Notes: generated by a model from the letters alone, not told the origin. 64,000 bases of DNA from Mycolicibacter hiberniae (GCF_010729485.1 NZ_AP022609.1:3596001-3660000); one strand, 5' to 3'. Counted from the first letter of the stretch, positions 51,894-60,466 are shown. A program made the numbers and translations.

Positions 51894-52753
51894 GCCCGCG
51901 CCCCGCATGTCGCCGGTCCGACAGGCCACGATCCCAGGTAGCGGACCTCGGCGCAGCTCTGGCGCAGCGCCTGCAGGGCCTGCGCGACCGCCGCGTCCTC
52001 GATGTGGCCCACGCAGTCCAGGAAGAACAGGTAGGTACCCAGCTCGGTGCGCGTCGGCCGGGACTCGATTCGGGTCAGATCGATTCCGCGGCTTCCGAAC
52101 TCGGTCAGGGCGGCCGCCAAAGCTCCGGGCGCGTTCTCCAGGCGCAGCACCACCGACGTCCGGTCGGCGCCGGTGCGCGGCGGGGGCGCCGCCGGGACGC
52201 CCACCAACACGAAGCGCGTGCGGGCGTTGGGTTCGTCGATGACGCCCTGAGCCAGGGCGGCCAACCCGCGCTGCTCGGCGGCCAGCGCGGTACTCACCCC
52301 GGCGTCCGCCTCGCCCTCGCAGACTTGTTGCGCGGCCGCCGCATTGGAATTCGCCGGCACCACCTGGGCCAGCGGAAGATGCTCGGCCAGCCAGTGCCGA
52401 ACTTGAGCGGCGGCAACCGGGTGAGCGGCCACCGTGCGGATATCGCCCGTCTTGCGTCCGGGCGCGACAACGATGGAAAACGCCACGCCCAAGGCCGTTT
52501 CGGCGAAGATCTGCAACGGCGACCCGGAAGCGAGCCCATCGAGGGTGGGTGTCACGCCGCCCTCGATCGAATTTTCGATCGGCACGCACGCATAGTCGGC
52601 GGCGCCGGTACGCACCGCGTCGAGGGCAGCCGGGGTGCTCTCGACCGGTAGCGGAACAGGGTCGGCGCCGGGAACCCGTCCGGCGCCGGTCAACGCGAGC
52701 AGCGCCGCTTCGGTGAAGGTCCCCGCCGGGCCGAGATAGCTGATGCGGGTCAC
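51890..52753 (-). CDS. pheA: Prephenate dehydratase
   Basis: 287 residues. Converts prephenate to phenylpyruvate in phenylalanine synthesis. N-terminal catalytic domain ISYLGPAGTFTEAAL, VPIENSIEGGV (about residue 57), and TRFVLVG with the key threonine; C-terminal ACT domain with GALAAALTEFGSRGIDLTRIESRP for phenylalanine feedback control. No chorismate mutase fused, as expected in actinobacteria. GTG 52753 has TAGGGT six bases upstream on the minus strand, so leaderless transcription is likely. Confidence 0.95.
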   Translation of the reverse strand: MTRISYLGPAGTFTEAALLALTGAGRVPGADPVPLPVESTPAALDAVRTGAADYACVPIENSIEGGVTPTLDGLASGSPLQIFAETALGVAFSIVVAPGRKTGDIRTVAAHPVAAAQVRHWLAEHLPLAQVVPANSNAAAAQQVCEGEADAGVSTALAAEQRGLAALAQGVIDEPNARTRFVLVGVPAAPPPRTGADRTSVVLRLENAPGALAAALTEFGSRGIDLTRIESRPTRTELGTYLFFLDCVGHIEDAAVAQALQALRQSCAEVRYLGSWPVGPATCGARA

Positions 52754-52851
52754 CGGACAACCCTATCGGCCACACCACGCCAACGCGTCAACGTGCGGGT
52801 GGACTCGCGCACCGGCTTCGCTTTTCCGGTTGCGGCCACCCGCGTCATTAA

Positions 52852-52870
52852 TTAAGTTAGGCTTACCTCA
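52852..52870. promoter_or_regulatory. IdeR iron box upstream of the DUF2470 gene
   Basis: TTAAGTTAGGCTTACCTCA matches the IdeR consensus TTAGGTTAGGCTAACCTAA at 16 of 19 positions, 15 bases before the gene. Rv3839, the M. tuberculosis counterpart, is known to be IdeR-controlled. Confidence 0.8.
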
Positions 52871-52885
52871 CTTGAAAGGGGATCG

Positions 52886-53725
52886 ATGCGCACCACCGCC
52901 GTAGCAACCGTCCCGACCTCCGCCGAGCGGATTCGCAGCGCCTGCATCCGAGGCCAAGCACTCCTGGCGATCGCCGATCGCGCCGACGCCGCGCCCGTCA
53001 CTGCGCCGGTCTGCCACCTGATGAGCGACGGGAACGTGGTGGTCACCGTTCCGGTCGGGGATCCCGTCGTCGACGCCGCCGCCGGCTCCGGCGTGCCGGC
53101 GATGCTCGAACTGACCGACCATGCACCGTTGCGGCTACGCGAGCGGGTCCGCGCCCTGGCGTGGATCCGGGGCCTGCTGCGCCCGGTGCCCGGCCACGAG
53201 ATCCCCGCGGTGCTCGACCGGATCGCCGCGGTCGCCCCGGATCCGGCGCTGCTGCAGGTGGTCTCGCCGCGCTCGGCAGGCCGGTTCCGCGACACGACCG
53301 GACCGGACGGCAACGAGTCGGAGATCACCTACACGCTGTTACGGCTGAGTCCGGAGTCGGCCGTGCTGGCCGACGCCACGGGCGCCGAGGCGGTCGACGT
53401 GCGCGACCTGCTGGCCGCCCGCCCGGACCCGTTCTGCGCAATCGAGGCGCACTGGCTGCAGCACCTGGACTCGGCGCACCCGGAGATGGTGGCCCGGCTC
53501 GCCGCCGCCAAACTCCCGCCACAGCTGCGACGCGGACAGGTGCGCCCGCTGGCCGTCGACCGCTATGGCATATGGCTGCGGGTGGAGGCCCACGACGAAG
53601 ACCGCGACGTCCGGCTGACCTTTCTGCGGCCGGTCGCCGATGTGTCGAGCCTGAACCGCGCGGTCCGCGCGCTGCTGGGCTGCCCGTTTCTCAACGGGCT
53701 GCACCCCCGCCGCCCAACGCGGTAG
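52886..53725 (+). CDS. DUF2470/heme-iron-utilisation-fold protein, IdeR regulated (Rv3839 homologue)
   Basis: 279 residues. Two-part protein: N-terminal flavin-reductase-like barrel (TAPVCHLMSDGNVVVTVPVGDPV) and a C-terminal DUF2470 domain (EAHWLQHLDSAHPEMVARLAA, VDRYGIWLRVEAHDEDRDVRLTFLRPV), as in proteins linked to heme or iron handling. ATG 52886 follows AAAGGGG. The IdeR box directly upstream places it in the iron-starvation regulon. Biochemical activity not known. Confidence 0.85.
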   Translation: MRTTAVATVPTSAERIRSACIRGQALLAIADRADAAPVTAPVCHLMSDGNVVVTVPVGDPVVDAAAGSGVPAMLELTDHAPLRLRERVRALAWIRGLLRPVPGHEIPAVLDRIAAVAPDPALLQVVSPRSAGRFRDTTGPDGNESEITYTLLRLSPESAVLADATGAEAVDVRDLLAARPDPFCAIEAHWLQHLDSAHPEMVARLAAAKLPPQLRRGQVRPLAVDRYGIWLRVEAHDEDRDVRLTFLRPVADVSSLNRAVRALLGCPFLNGLHPRRPTR

Positions 53726-53741
53726 CGGCTACCGTGGCGAG

Positions 53742-54494
53742 GTGACCGAGCCGGCGACCGCGCGACGCGTCCTGCGTCTGGAAATCGTCCTGGTCCTGGC
53801 GGTCACCTACGGACTGAGCGCCCTGACGGCAGTTCTGCAGCTCGCCGACGCGGTGCTGCGAGACCTCAGCGCGCAGCGGATCCCGCTGAACCCGCGCCGG
53901 TCGTATTTCGACTGGGTCGACCTGGGCCTCAACGCCGCGTGGGCACTGCAACTGATTGCCTGGGGAGCGCTGGCGCTCTACCTGCTGTGGCGAAGCGGAT
54001 TCGGGCCCGGCCGCATCGGGCTGAACGGTTGGCCCCGCCGCGTCGACCTGGCCGGCGGGCTCGGGCTGGCCGCCCTGATCGGTCTGCCCGGGCTGGGGCT
54101 GTACCTACTGGCACGCACTCTGGGCCTCAATGCCGACGTCGTTCCCGCGGCACTCAACGACACGTGGTGGCGCGCCCCGATGCTGACCGTGATCGCGTTC
54201 GCCAACGGGTTCGCCGAGGAAGTGATCGTCGTCGGTTACCTGCTGACCCGGTTACGCCAGCTGCGGGTCTCGCCATGGGTGGCCTTGACCTGCTCGGCCC
54301 TGCTGCGGGGCACCTACCACCTCTACCAGGGCTTCGGCGCCGGGCTGGGCAACATCGCCATGGGGCTGGTGTTCGGTTACGCCTGGCAACGCAGCGGCCG
54401 GCTGTGGCCGCTGATCCTCGCCCACGGCCTGATCGACACCGTGGCGTTCGTCGGGTATGCGCTGTTCGCCGGGAAGCTGGGCTGGCTGCGCTGA
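53742..54494 (+). CDS. CPBP-family intramembrane metalloprotease
   Basis: 250 residues, about seven hydrophobic helices. Motifs of the CAAX/CPBP family: ANGFAEEVIVVGYLLTRL (EE with downstream R, about residue 152), GTYHLYQGFGAGLGN (motif 2 with histidine) and ILAHGLIDT (motif 3). All catalytic glutamate and histidine positions are present. GTG 53742 lies six bases after TACCGT, leaderless type. Family includes prenyl-protein and bacteriocin-immunity peptidases; substrate unknown. Confidence 0.88.
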   Translation: MTEPATARRVLRLEIVLVLAVTYGLSALTAVLQLADAVLRDLSAQRIPLNPRRSYFDWVDLGLNAAWALQLIAWGALALYLLWRSGFGPGRIGLNGWPRRVDLAGGLGLAALIGLPGLGLYLLARTLGLNADVVPAALNDTWWRAPMLTVIAFANGFAEEVIVVGYLLTRLRQLRVSPWVALTCSALLRGTYHLYQGFGAGLGNIAMGLVFGYAWQRSGRLWPLILAHGLIDTVAFVGYALFAGKLGWLR

Positions 54495-54520
54495 TGGCGC
54501 GCGGTACGTAGATTGGGCAG

Positions 54521-55702
54521 GTGAACGGCGATCGCAGGCAGGGCCAGCCCTGGCACTCCGCACCGCCGCGCCGGGAGCCGCCGCCGCTGCTGTATCGCGA
54601 CGCCGCCCCCCGCCCGGGCTCGCCGGGACATCCGGCAGCGGGCTACCAAAGGTCGGCGCCTGGGAGCGTGCCGCGCCCGGCCACGCCGCCGGCGCGACCT
54701 GCGGGTGCGCGAACCCCGGCCGCACGCCCTCGCACCGCGCACCGGCGCCGATCCTGGCCGCGCCGCCTGGCGGTGCTCGCGCTGCTGGTGGTGCTGCTCG
54801 GGGCGGCGGGCCTGCTGAGCGCCGCGGCGTGGCTCGACACCACGCTGCAGCGGACCGTGGCGTTCTCCGCCTATGACGACCGCCCGGCACCGGGCCGCGG
54901 GACGACCTGGCTGCTCGCGGGCTCGGACAGCCGCGCCGATCTGAGCCCGCGCGAGCAGCAGGACCTCAGTACCGGTGGCAACATCGGCGACGGGCGGACC
55001 GACACGTTGCTGGTCGTCCATCTGCCCAGCCCGGGGTCGGGCTCGCCGGCCACCGTGGTGTCGCTGCCCCGTGACTCCTACGTCACGATCCCCGGCTACG
55101 GCCAGGACAAGATCAACGCCGCATATCCCCTCGGCGGCGCTCCCCTGCTGACCCGGACGGTTGAGCAAGCCACCGGGATCCGACTGGACCACTATCTCGA
55201 GATCGGTTTCGGCGGCTTCGCCGCGCTCGTCGACGCACTCGGCGGCGTCACGATGTGCCCACCAGAACCGATCGACGACGCGCTGGCCGGCCTCGAGCTG
55301 CCCGCCGGGTGCCAGACCCTGGACGGCGCGGCTGCCCTGGGGTATGTGCGGAGCCGGGCCACCCCGCGCGCCGACCTGGACCGGATGGAGCACCAGCGAC
55401 TGTTTCTGTCGGCGCTGTCGGCCCGCCTCGCCGATCCGGTCGTGTGGCTCGATCCGCTGCGCTGGTACACCGTGCCCCGCGCCGCCGCACACGCGGTGCG
55501 CCTCGACGACGGTTCGGGCGTCATGGACCTGACCGCCTTGGGCTGGGCGCTGCGCGGCACCGCCGTCACCCTCACCGTGCCGATCGGAGGCTTCGTTCAG
55601 ACCGCCGCCGGGGACGCGGTCGTGTGGGACCGCCCCGAGGCCGCGACGCTATTCGATGCTTTACGCCGGGATATGCCACCTTCGGAGGGGCCGGAGAATT
55701 AA
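54521..55702 (+). CDS. LytR-CpsA-Psr family cell-wall ligase
   Basis: 393 residues. Pro/Arg-rich cytosolic tail (1-76), transmembrane helix (about 84-106, LAVLALLVVLLGAAGLLSAAAWL), then the LCP domain: GSDSRADL, DTLLVVHLPS, SLPRDSYVTIPGYGQDKINAAY (polyprenyl-phosphate arginine/lysine), ALVDALGGVTMCPP, ALGYVRSRATPRADLDRMEHQR. LCP proteins attach wall polymers such as arabinogalactan to peptidoglycan; which one here is not known. Rv3840 in M. tuberculosis is a short protein of this family at the same site. GTG 54521 has TAGATT six bases upstream. A hairpin overlaps the stop. Confidence 0.88.
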   Translation: MNGDRRQGQPWHSAPPRREPPPLLYRDAAPRPGSPGHPAAGYQRSAPGSVPRPATPPARPAGARTPAARPRTAHRRRSWPRRLAVLALLVVLLGAAGLLSAAAWLDTTLQRTVAFSAYDDRPAPGRGTTWLLAGSDSRADLSPREQQDLSTGGNIGDGRTDTLLVVHLPSPGSGSPATVVSLPRDSYVTIPGYGQDKINAAYPLGGAPLLTRTVEQATGIRLDHYLEIGFGGFAALVDALGGVTMCPPEPIDDALAGLELPAGCQTLDGAAALGYVRSRATPRADLDRMEHQRLFLSALSARLADPVVWLDPLRWYTVPRAAAHAVRLDDGSGVMDLTALGWALRGTAVTLTVPIGGFVQTAAGDAVVWDRPEAATLFDALRRDMPPSEGPEN

Positions 55703-55719
55703 GTACTACCTAATTCTCC
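55693..55719. terminator. Hairpin at the end of the LCP gene
   Basis: GGAGAATTA at 55693-55701 pairs with TAATTCTCC at 55711-55719 over a nine-base loop. It includes the stop codon. The loop region ATTAAGTACTACCTAAT is itself near-palindromic and could overlap an iron box for bfrB. Confidence 0.5.
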
Positions 55720-55746
55720 AGCGGCTTTATGCAACCCTATCTTTAC

Positions 55747-55765
55747 TTAGGGAAAGCTGACCTGA
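55747..55765. promoter_or_regulatory. IdeR iron box region upstream of bfrB
   Basis: TTAGGGAAAGCTGACCTGA matches 14 of 19 positions of the IdeR consensus; a weaker overlapping site continues to about 55779. In M. tuberculosis IdeR activates bfrB through several tandem sites, so this layout fits iron-dependent activation. Confidence 0.65.
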
Positions 55766-55818
55766 GTAAGCCTCGCCTTGGGTGCGCACCCCACTTGACC
55801 AGGGGTAGCATCGCGATC

Positions 55819-56355
55819 ATGATCGAGACCGACCTTCACACAACGAAATTCCACGCGCTGCTTCAAGAGCAGATCTACCACGAATTCACCGCGGCGCAGC
55901 AATACGTTGCGGTCGCGGTATATTTCGACGGCGAGGATTTGCCGCAATTGGCGAAGTTCTTTTACGCCCAGGCCGTCGAGGAACGTAACCACGCGATGAT
56001 GCTGGTGCAGTACCTGCTCGACCGCGACATCCGGGTCGAGATTCCCGGCGTCGACGCGGTGCGTAACAACTTCGACGGCCCGCGGGATGCGCTGGCGCTG
56101 ACGCTCGAGCAGGAGCGCAGTGTCACCGAGCAGATCAGCCGGCTCACCAGCGCCGCCCGCGATGAGGGTGATCACCTCGGCGAACAGTTCATGCAGTGGT
56201 TCCTGCGCGAGCAGGTCGAAGAGGTGGCCCTGATGACCCGCTTGCTCCGGGTCGCCGACCGTGCCGGGCACAACCTGTTCGAGCTGGAGAACTTCATCGC
56301 CCGCGAGATCACCGTGGGCCAGGAGGCCGGCGCGCCGCGTATCGCCGGCGCCTGA
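55819..56355 (+). CDS. bfrB: Ferritin BfrB
   Basis: 178 residues (181 in M. tuberculosis). Ferritin-like iron storage protein without heme. Ferroxidase ligands: E in LLQEQIYHEFTAAQQYVA, the E-x2-H pair in VEERNHAMM, and EQFMQWFLREQVEEVA. Four-helix bundle followed by a long C-terminal segment typical of BfrB. ATG 55819 is preferred because the family begins ..TKFHALLQ; upstream codons are in frame but lie in the regulatory region. IdeR sites upstream indicate induction under high iron. Confidence 0.95.
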   Translation: MIETDLHTTKFHALLQEQIYHEFTAAQQYVAVAVYFDGEDLPQLAKFFYAQAVEERNHAMMLVQYLLDRDIRVEIPGVDAVRNNFDGPRDALALTLEQERSVTEQISRLTSAARDEGDHLGEQFMQWFLREQVEEVALMTRLLRVADRAGHNLFELENFIAREITVGQEAGAPRIAGA

Positions 56356-56371
56356 TCCCCGCGCTGATCCG

Positions 56372-57184
56372 TCAGCCCGCCCGCAACCGCGCCTTGGTTC
56401 GGGCGGGCTGATTGGTCGCGATCCAGGCGACGCCGACGTCGCGACAGAAATCGACGTCCTCTGCGCGGTCCACGGTCCAGCAGTACAGCGCGCGGCCCCG
56501 CGCGGCGGCCTGATCCACCAACTCGGGGCGTTCCCGCAGCGTCTCGATCGAGGGACCGATCGCCGTCGCTCCCACCGTCGTCGCCGCCCCGCCGCCTAAA
56601 TACCGGGCACCGGACCCGAGCAGCACGGTCGGCAGCAGGGGCGCGGCGCGACGAATCCGCCACACCGCCGCCGCCGAAAATGACATGACCACCGCCCGGG
56701 ACCGCGAGGCCGATGCCGGCGCGGCGAGCCCATAACGCTGGAGCAGCGCGAGCACCTCGCGCTCGACCATCGAGCCGTACCGCACCGGATGCTTGGTCTC
56801 GATGAAGATCTTCACCGGCCGGCGCCAGTCCAGAACCAACGCCACCAGCGCGTCGAGCGTGAGCAGGCCGGTATCGCCGATGGCGGGCTCGGACGTACCG
56901 GCTTGCCCGCCGGGGTGCCAAGCGCCGAAATCGAGGCTCTGCAGCTGCGACAGCGTCATCTCGCTGACCAGGCCGGCACCGCTGGAGGTCCGATCCACCC
57001 GCCGATCGTGCACACAGACCAGGTGGCCGTCACTGGTCAGCCGTACGTCGCACTCGACGCCGTCCGCGCCCTCCCGCAACGCCAAGTCGTAGGCGGCCAG
57101 CGTGTGTTCCGGCCGGTCGGCAGAGGCACCCCGGTGCGCGACCACAAACGGGTGCTCCGAGACGACATCGGCGGCCGGGGTCAT
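56372..57184 (-). CDS. glpQ1: Glycerophosphodiester phosphodiesterase GlpQ1
   Basis: 270 residues. Hydrolyses glycerophosphodiesters to glycerol-3-phosphate and alcohol. GDPD motifs: VAHRGASADRPEHTLAAY (catalytic H and first metal residue), GADGVECDVRLTSDGHLVCVHD with second catalytic histidine and metal acids, and FIETKHPVRYG. No signal peptide. Start ATG 57184 gives MTPAADV; 12 upstream codons are open but unlike the M. tuberculosis protein. Convergent with bfrB, 16 bases apart. Confidence 0.93.
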   Translation of the reverse strand: MTPAADVVSEHPFVVAHRGASADRPEHTLAAYDLALREGADGVECDVRLTSDGHLVCVHDRRVDRTSSGAGLVSEMTLSQLQSLDFGAWHPGGQAGTSEPAIGDTGLLTLDALVALVLDWRRPVKIFIETKHPVRYGSMVEREVLALLQRYGLAAPASASRSRAVVMSFSAAAVWRIRRAAPLLPTVLLGSGARYLGGGAATTVGATAIGPSIETLRERPELVDQAAARGRALYCWTVDRAEDVDFCRDVGVAWIATNQPARTKARLRAG

Positions 57185-57188
57185 GGGC

Positions 57189-58259
57189 CTATGCTGCCGG
57201 TTCCCGCCCGTCGGGCTCAAGAGTCGGCGCCGGCGTTTTCTGCGGTGGCTGCTGCGCCGCCCGCCGCGTCACCGCGGGCTCGGTGGCGCCACCGTCTGCC
57301 ACCACCACCCAATGGTGCGAGGGCCGGCCGATCGACCGCCGCTCGAATCCCTCGACCACCCGGGCGGCGGCCACCACCGCCGCCAGACCGAGCAGATATG
57401 CGAGCACCGTGGCCACGATGTTGTTGGCAATGCCCTGGGCGCCGTCGGCCCAGCTGGTTGCCGTGGCGAAGATCGCGACGGCGGTGCTGGCCCCCCACAC
57501 GGCCCACCACACCACAATGGGCTTGCGCAGTCGGGCCAGCCGGTGCTCCCGCTTGGCCAGTTCCAGAACGAAGACCGGAGCCCAGGCCAGGTTGACCACC
57601 GGCACCAGACACCCGGCCCACAGCGCCCAAGCGGGGCGCGTCTCAGGCCGATGCAGCCGCGCGAAGGTCGCCGATCGGCGGGCCAGCAGCCAGCGGGTCA
57701 GCACCACGGCGCAGCCGACCACCGCCGCGATCGCGGCGAGCCCGGCCAACCGTCCCAGCCACACCGCCCCGCCCGCGAGCAGGGGATTGAGCAGCCTGGT
57801 GCGATTGACGATCATCAAGACGTAGATCAGCGCGTGAACCAGGGCCGCCACTCCCAAAGCCGCAACGGCTGCGCCGAACGCCCGCTCCAGAGAACGTGTC
57901 GTGGGCACGGGCCGCTCTCCCGAGTGCGCCTGTGCAGCAGCGCGAACCGGCGCGCCCATCAGCGTCCAGCGCGGCATCACCTCATAACGCGGCGTCGGTC
58001 CGAGCGGGCGGCGCTGCGCAGGCAGCGGAGGCGGCGGGCCGGGCCGCACCGCGATCCAGCGGTACCGCAGACCCGGCTTCGGTGCCGCCGGCGCGGGCGC
58101 GGCCGGCGGTGCGGGTGGCCCCGGCGGGGTCCACTGCAACTGGGCTTCCTGCTCGGGTGTCAGCGGCGCCCACAGTGCGCCGTTGCAGCGCGGGCACCAG
58201 GCCCGTTGACGGTCGCGCACGTTCCACCGCGTGTTGCAGCGGGAACACACCTGGATCAC
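57189..58259 (-). CDS. DUF4328 membrane protein with zinc-ribbon N-terminus (Rv3843c homologue)
   Basis: 356 residues. N-terminal zinc ribbon (CSRCNTRW, then WCPRCNGALW, residues 5-28), a Pro-rich linker to about 80, and about seven membrane helices covering the DUF4328 domain. Function unknown; the cytosolic ribbon suggests a regulatory or scaffold role. GTG 58259 has TAGGCT six bases upstream on the minus strand. Only four bases after it (downstream) begins glpQ1, so the two are co-transcribed. Confidence 0.85.
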   Translation of the reverse strand: MIQVCSRCNTRWNVRDRQRAWCPRCNGALWAPLTPEQEAQLQWTPPGPPAPPAAPAPAAPKPGLRYRWIAVRPGPPPPLPAQRRPLGPTPRYEVMPRWTLMGAPVRAAAQAHSGERPVPTTRSLERAFGAAVAALGVAALVHALIYVLMIVNRTRLLNPLLAGGAVWLGRLAGLAAIAAVVGCAVVLTRWLLARRSATFARLHRPETRPAWALWAGCLVPVVNLAWAPVFVLELAKREHRLARLRKPIVVWWAVWGASTAVAIFATATSWADGAQGIANNIVATVLAYLLGLAAVVAAARVVEGFERRSIGRPSHHWVVVADGGATEPAVTRRAAQQPPQKTPAPTLEPDGREPAA

Positions 58260-58656
58260 CGCACCAGCCTAATGGGTGCCGACGTGTCAGTCCGGGTTTG
58301 CCCGACCACCGGCCTACTCGGCACCCGGTCAGCTACCACTGGCTATCCACAGTTTCCACAGGGTTATCCACATCCGCGGCGCGGGTCGCAGGCCTCGTGA
58401 TGTGCCCGTTATATAGGGCACGGCGCATCGATTGTGGATAACGCGCCGCCGAACGAGGGCAGCGACTAACAGCACCGAGCGAAATCGCTTGATCGGCTAA
58501 GCGTCGCCGACGGGCCGCAAACACATCGACGCAGGTAAGTAGGGTTATCGTAGGGAATTTTTCCACGGGCCGCACAAAGCGCTATGATCGCCGTCACAGT
58601 AGCGGTGTGATGCGCCTCACGCGGGTGGGCGCGCGGCGAAGTAGGGGGCTGGAAGC
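58260..58656. other. Gene-free AT-richer stretch containing DnaA boxes and promoters
   Basis: 397 bases between divergent genes. Left edge: leaderless -10 of the DUF4328 gene. Then a DnaA-box cluster (58343-58441), a TTATATAG box at 58409-58416, a second hairpin-poor AT-richer part with TTATCGTAG near 58545, and TATGAT about 75 bases before the small ORF at 58657, probably its promoter. No coding frame is convincing. Confidence 0.55.
58343..58441. promoter_or_regulatory. Cluster of DnaA-box-like nonamers
   Basis: CTATCCACA (58343-58351), GTTTCCACA (58352-58360), TTATCCACA (58364-58372) and, on the other strand, TGTGGATAA (58433-58441). Two are perfect matches to the E. coli-type TTATCCACA, the others differ at one or two positions. 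dnaA and dnaN are not nearby, so this is not expected to be oriC; a DnaA-titrating or DnaA-regulated site is more likely. Confidence 0.6.
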
Positions 58657-58815
58657 ATGACGGCACGCCCGATCGGATCCGGATCCGTGGTGTCGGGGTC
58701 CGCTTGGCATTCGGGATCGTCGACCTACAAGCGCGCCTACCTGTTGGCGTCGTTGCGCGCCGGACTGATCGCTTTGGTACTGCTGTCCTTCCTGCTTGCG
58801 CTCGTCCTGACCTGA
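58657..58815 (+). CDS. Small C-tail-anchored membrane protein
   Basis: 52 residues. Polar Ser/Gly-rich N-terminal half (MTARPIGSGSVVSGSAWHSG, then SSTYKRAYLLASLRA), then one hydrophobic helix up to the end (GLIALVLLSFLLALVLT). ATG preceded by GGGGGCTGGAAG, and TATGAT further upstream could be the -10. Third positions are GC-rich. No recognised family. It lies between the DnaA-box region and sodA. Confidence 0.6.
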   Translation: MTARPIGSGSVVSGSAWHSGSSTYKRAYLLASLRAGLIALVLLSFLLALVLT

Positions 58816-59012
58816 ACCCCGCTGCCAGGCACTGGCCCCCCGGCCGGCGTGCCCGGTTGTTGCGGTACGTGCAGTGTTAGAGCAGTGTTGGACGAGGTGG
58901 GTCACCACACCGCGACCCTGGTCCGGTGGGGTGGCGCCAGACCATCAGCACCTGTCGACAATGATCAACGGTGATCGACACCGGATCAGCACTGACCGAA
59001 GGAAGGAACCCC

Positions 59013-59633
59013 GTGGCCGACTACACCTTGCCGGACTTGGACTGGGATTACGGAGCCCTTGAGCCGCACATCTCGGGTCAGATCAACGAACTGCACCACA
59101 GCAAGCACCACGCCGCCTACGTGGCCGGCGTCAACAGCGCGCTGGCGAAGCTCGAAGAGGCTCGCGCCAACGACGACCACGCCGCCATCTTCTTGAACGA
59201 GAAGAACCTGGCCTTCCACCTCGGCGGCCACGTCAACCACTCGATCTGGTGGAAGAACCTGTCCCCCAACGGCGGCGACAAGCCGACCGGCGAGCTGGCC
59301 GCCGCCCTCGATGACGCGTTCGGCTCGTTCGACAAGTTCCGTGCGCAGTTCACCGCAGCCGCCAACGGCCTGCAGGGTTCGGGCTGGGCGGTACTGGGCT
59401 ACGACACCCTCGGCAAGAAGCTGCTGACCTTCCAGCTCTACGACCAGCAGGCCAACGTGCCGCTGGGCATCATTCCGCTGTTGCAGGTCGACATGTGGGA
59501 GCACGCCTTCTACCTGCAGTACAAGAACGTCAAGGCCGACTACGTCAAGGCATTCTGGAACGTGGTCAACTGGGCCGACGTGCAGTCTCGCTTCGAGGCC
59601 GCCACGTCGAAGACCTCGGGGCTGATCTTCTAA
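59013..59633 (+). CDS. sodA: Superoxide dismutase [Fe/Mn]
   Basis: 206 residues (207 in M. tuberculosis). Removes superoxide; exported in mycobacteria without a classical signal. Metal ligands His in [12 protein letters not shown], His in [10 protein letters not shown], and [11 protein letters not shown] (Asp and His). Near-complete identity with mycobacterial SodA in these blocks; metal (Fe or Mn) cannot be settled from sequence. GTG 59013 has GGAAGGAA upstream; the in-frame ATG/GTG at 58971 would add 14 unrelated residues. Followed by a 13-bp hairpin. Confidence 0.97.
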   Translation: MADYTLPDLDWDYGALEPHISGQINELHHSKHHAAYVAGVNSALAKLEEARANDDHAAIFLNEKNLAFHLGGHVNHSIWWKNLSPNGGDKPTGELAAALDDAFGSFDKFRAQFTAAANGLQGSGWAVLGYDTLGKKLLTFQLYDQQANVPLGIIPLLQVDMWEHAFYLQYKNVKADYVKAFWNVVNWADVQSRFEAATSKTSGLIF

Positions 59634-59653
59634 GTCGTATCAACGGCCCGGCT

Positions 59654-59682
59654 GGGGCGTCGCGCCATCGGCGCGGCGCCCC
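59654..59682. terminator. Hairpin after sodA
   Basis: GGGGCGTCGCGCC and GGCGCGGCGCCCC pair over ATC with one G-T wobble, 21 bases after the sodA stop. GC-rich stem without U-tract. Confidence 0.7.
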
Positions 59683-59833
59683 GCCTAGTCTCTATACCGT
59701 CTCAATTCCCACTCGTCCGCCGTGTCCGCTTGAATCGCCCTGACCGGTGCCGCATGCTGGCAGACAACCCACCCGCTGAAAATGCGAGCAGGCGCGTCAA
59801 GCCAACAAGCCACAATGTCGCGGAGGGTGCGCG

Positions 59834-60364
59834 ATGGAGACGACAGGACCCGGACGGGCGATCGAAGTTGCCCCTTTCCACTCCGGGGGCGAGCTTCACG
59901 GATTCGTGGTGTTCGGCCGGTGGCCGGATTCGACCAAGGAATGGGCTCAACTGCTCAGTGTCGCGGTCCGGGTAGCATCGATGCCTGGATTACTCACTAC
60001 CACAACGATTTTCGGCACACACGAAGATTTCCCGGACAACCCGGGCGCAGTCGGGTTACTGCTGGCCGAGGGCACCGTCACCGGCGAGTCGGCGATCCCC
60101 CCGGGGTGTTTCGCCGGTCGCCAGCCGTCCGCGTTGCTGATGCTGCATCCGCCGTCGGAAACCATTCCCTCACTGCCCGAATGCCGGGGGGCGGCCTCGG
60201 GATGCGTACTGCTTCCGGGCCTGCCCCACCTGGGACTGCAGCATCGGGCGGCCTGGGTCGAAGCCGATGCCGACGGCACCGTCACCTCGCTGGTGAGCCG
60301 AGTCGGTGTCGACCCCGTCAGCCATCCCGATACCGCGATACTGGCCATGCTGCTTGCCGCATAA
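59834..60364 (+). CDS. Conserved hypothetical protein (Rv3847 homologue)
   Basis: 176 residues (177 in M. tuberculosis). No signal or membrane segment. N-terminal VAPFHSGGELHGFVVFGRWPD and central LLLAEGTVTGESAIPPGCFAGRQPSALLMLHPP contain no motif that I recognise. GGAGG lies about eight bases before the ATG. Conserved place between sodA and the UPF0016 gene suggests a link with oxidative stress, no more than that. Confidence 0.8.
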   Translation: METTGPGRAIEVAPFHSGGELHGFVVFGRWPDSTKEWAQLLSVAVRVASMPGLLTTTTIFGTHEDFPDNPGAVGLLLAEGTVTGESAIPPGCFAGRQPSALLMLHPPSETIPSLPECRGAASGCVLLPGLPHLGLQHRAAWVEADADGTVTSLVSRVGVDPVSHPDTAILAMLLAA

Positions 60365-60380
60365 GGGGTTTTGCACTCAA

Positions 60381-60400
60381 GATTTCGGCTTGCCGAAATC
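60381..60400. terminator. Hairpin after the Rv3847-like gene
   Basis: GATTTCGGC and GCCGAAATC with a two-base loop, perfect nine-base stem, 16 bases after the stop. Confidence 0.55.
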
Positions 60401-60466
60401 GCCCGGCGGCTGGCGAACCGGCCCGCAGCGTCACTAGCCTCGGCAGCTGACGAAAGGTCGTCGCGC

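Noticed and set aside
51894..52778. 524-residue fused frame with the phosphoglycerate-mutase domain
   Set aside because: The N-terminal part is pheA read in another frame; the mutase domain begins at 51893.
58343..58441. Chromosomal origin
   Set aside because: No dnaA, dnaN, rpmH or recF nearby and gene order places it away from oriC.
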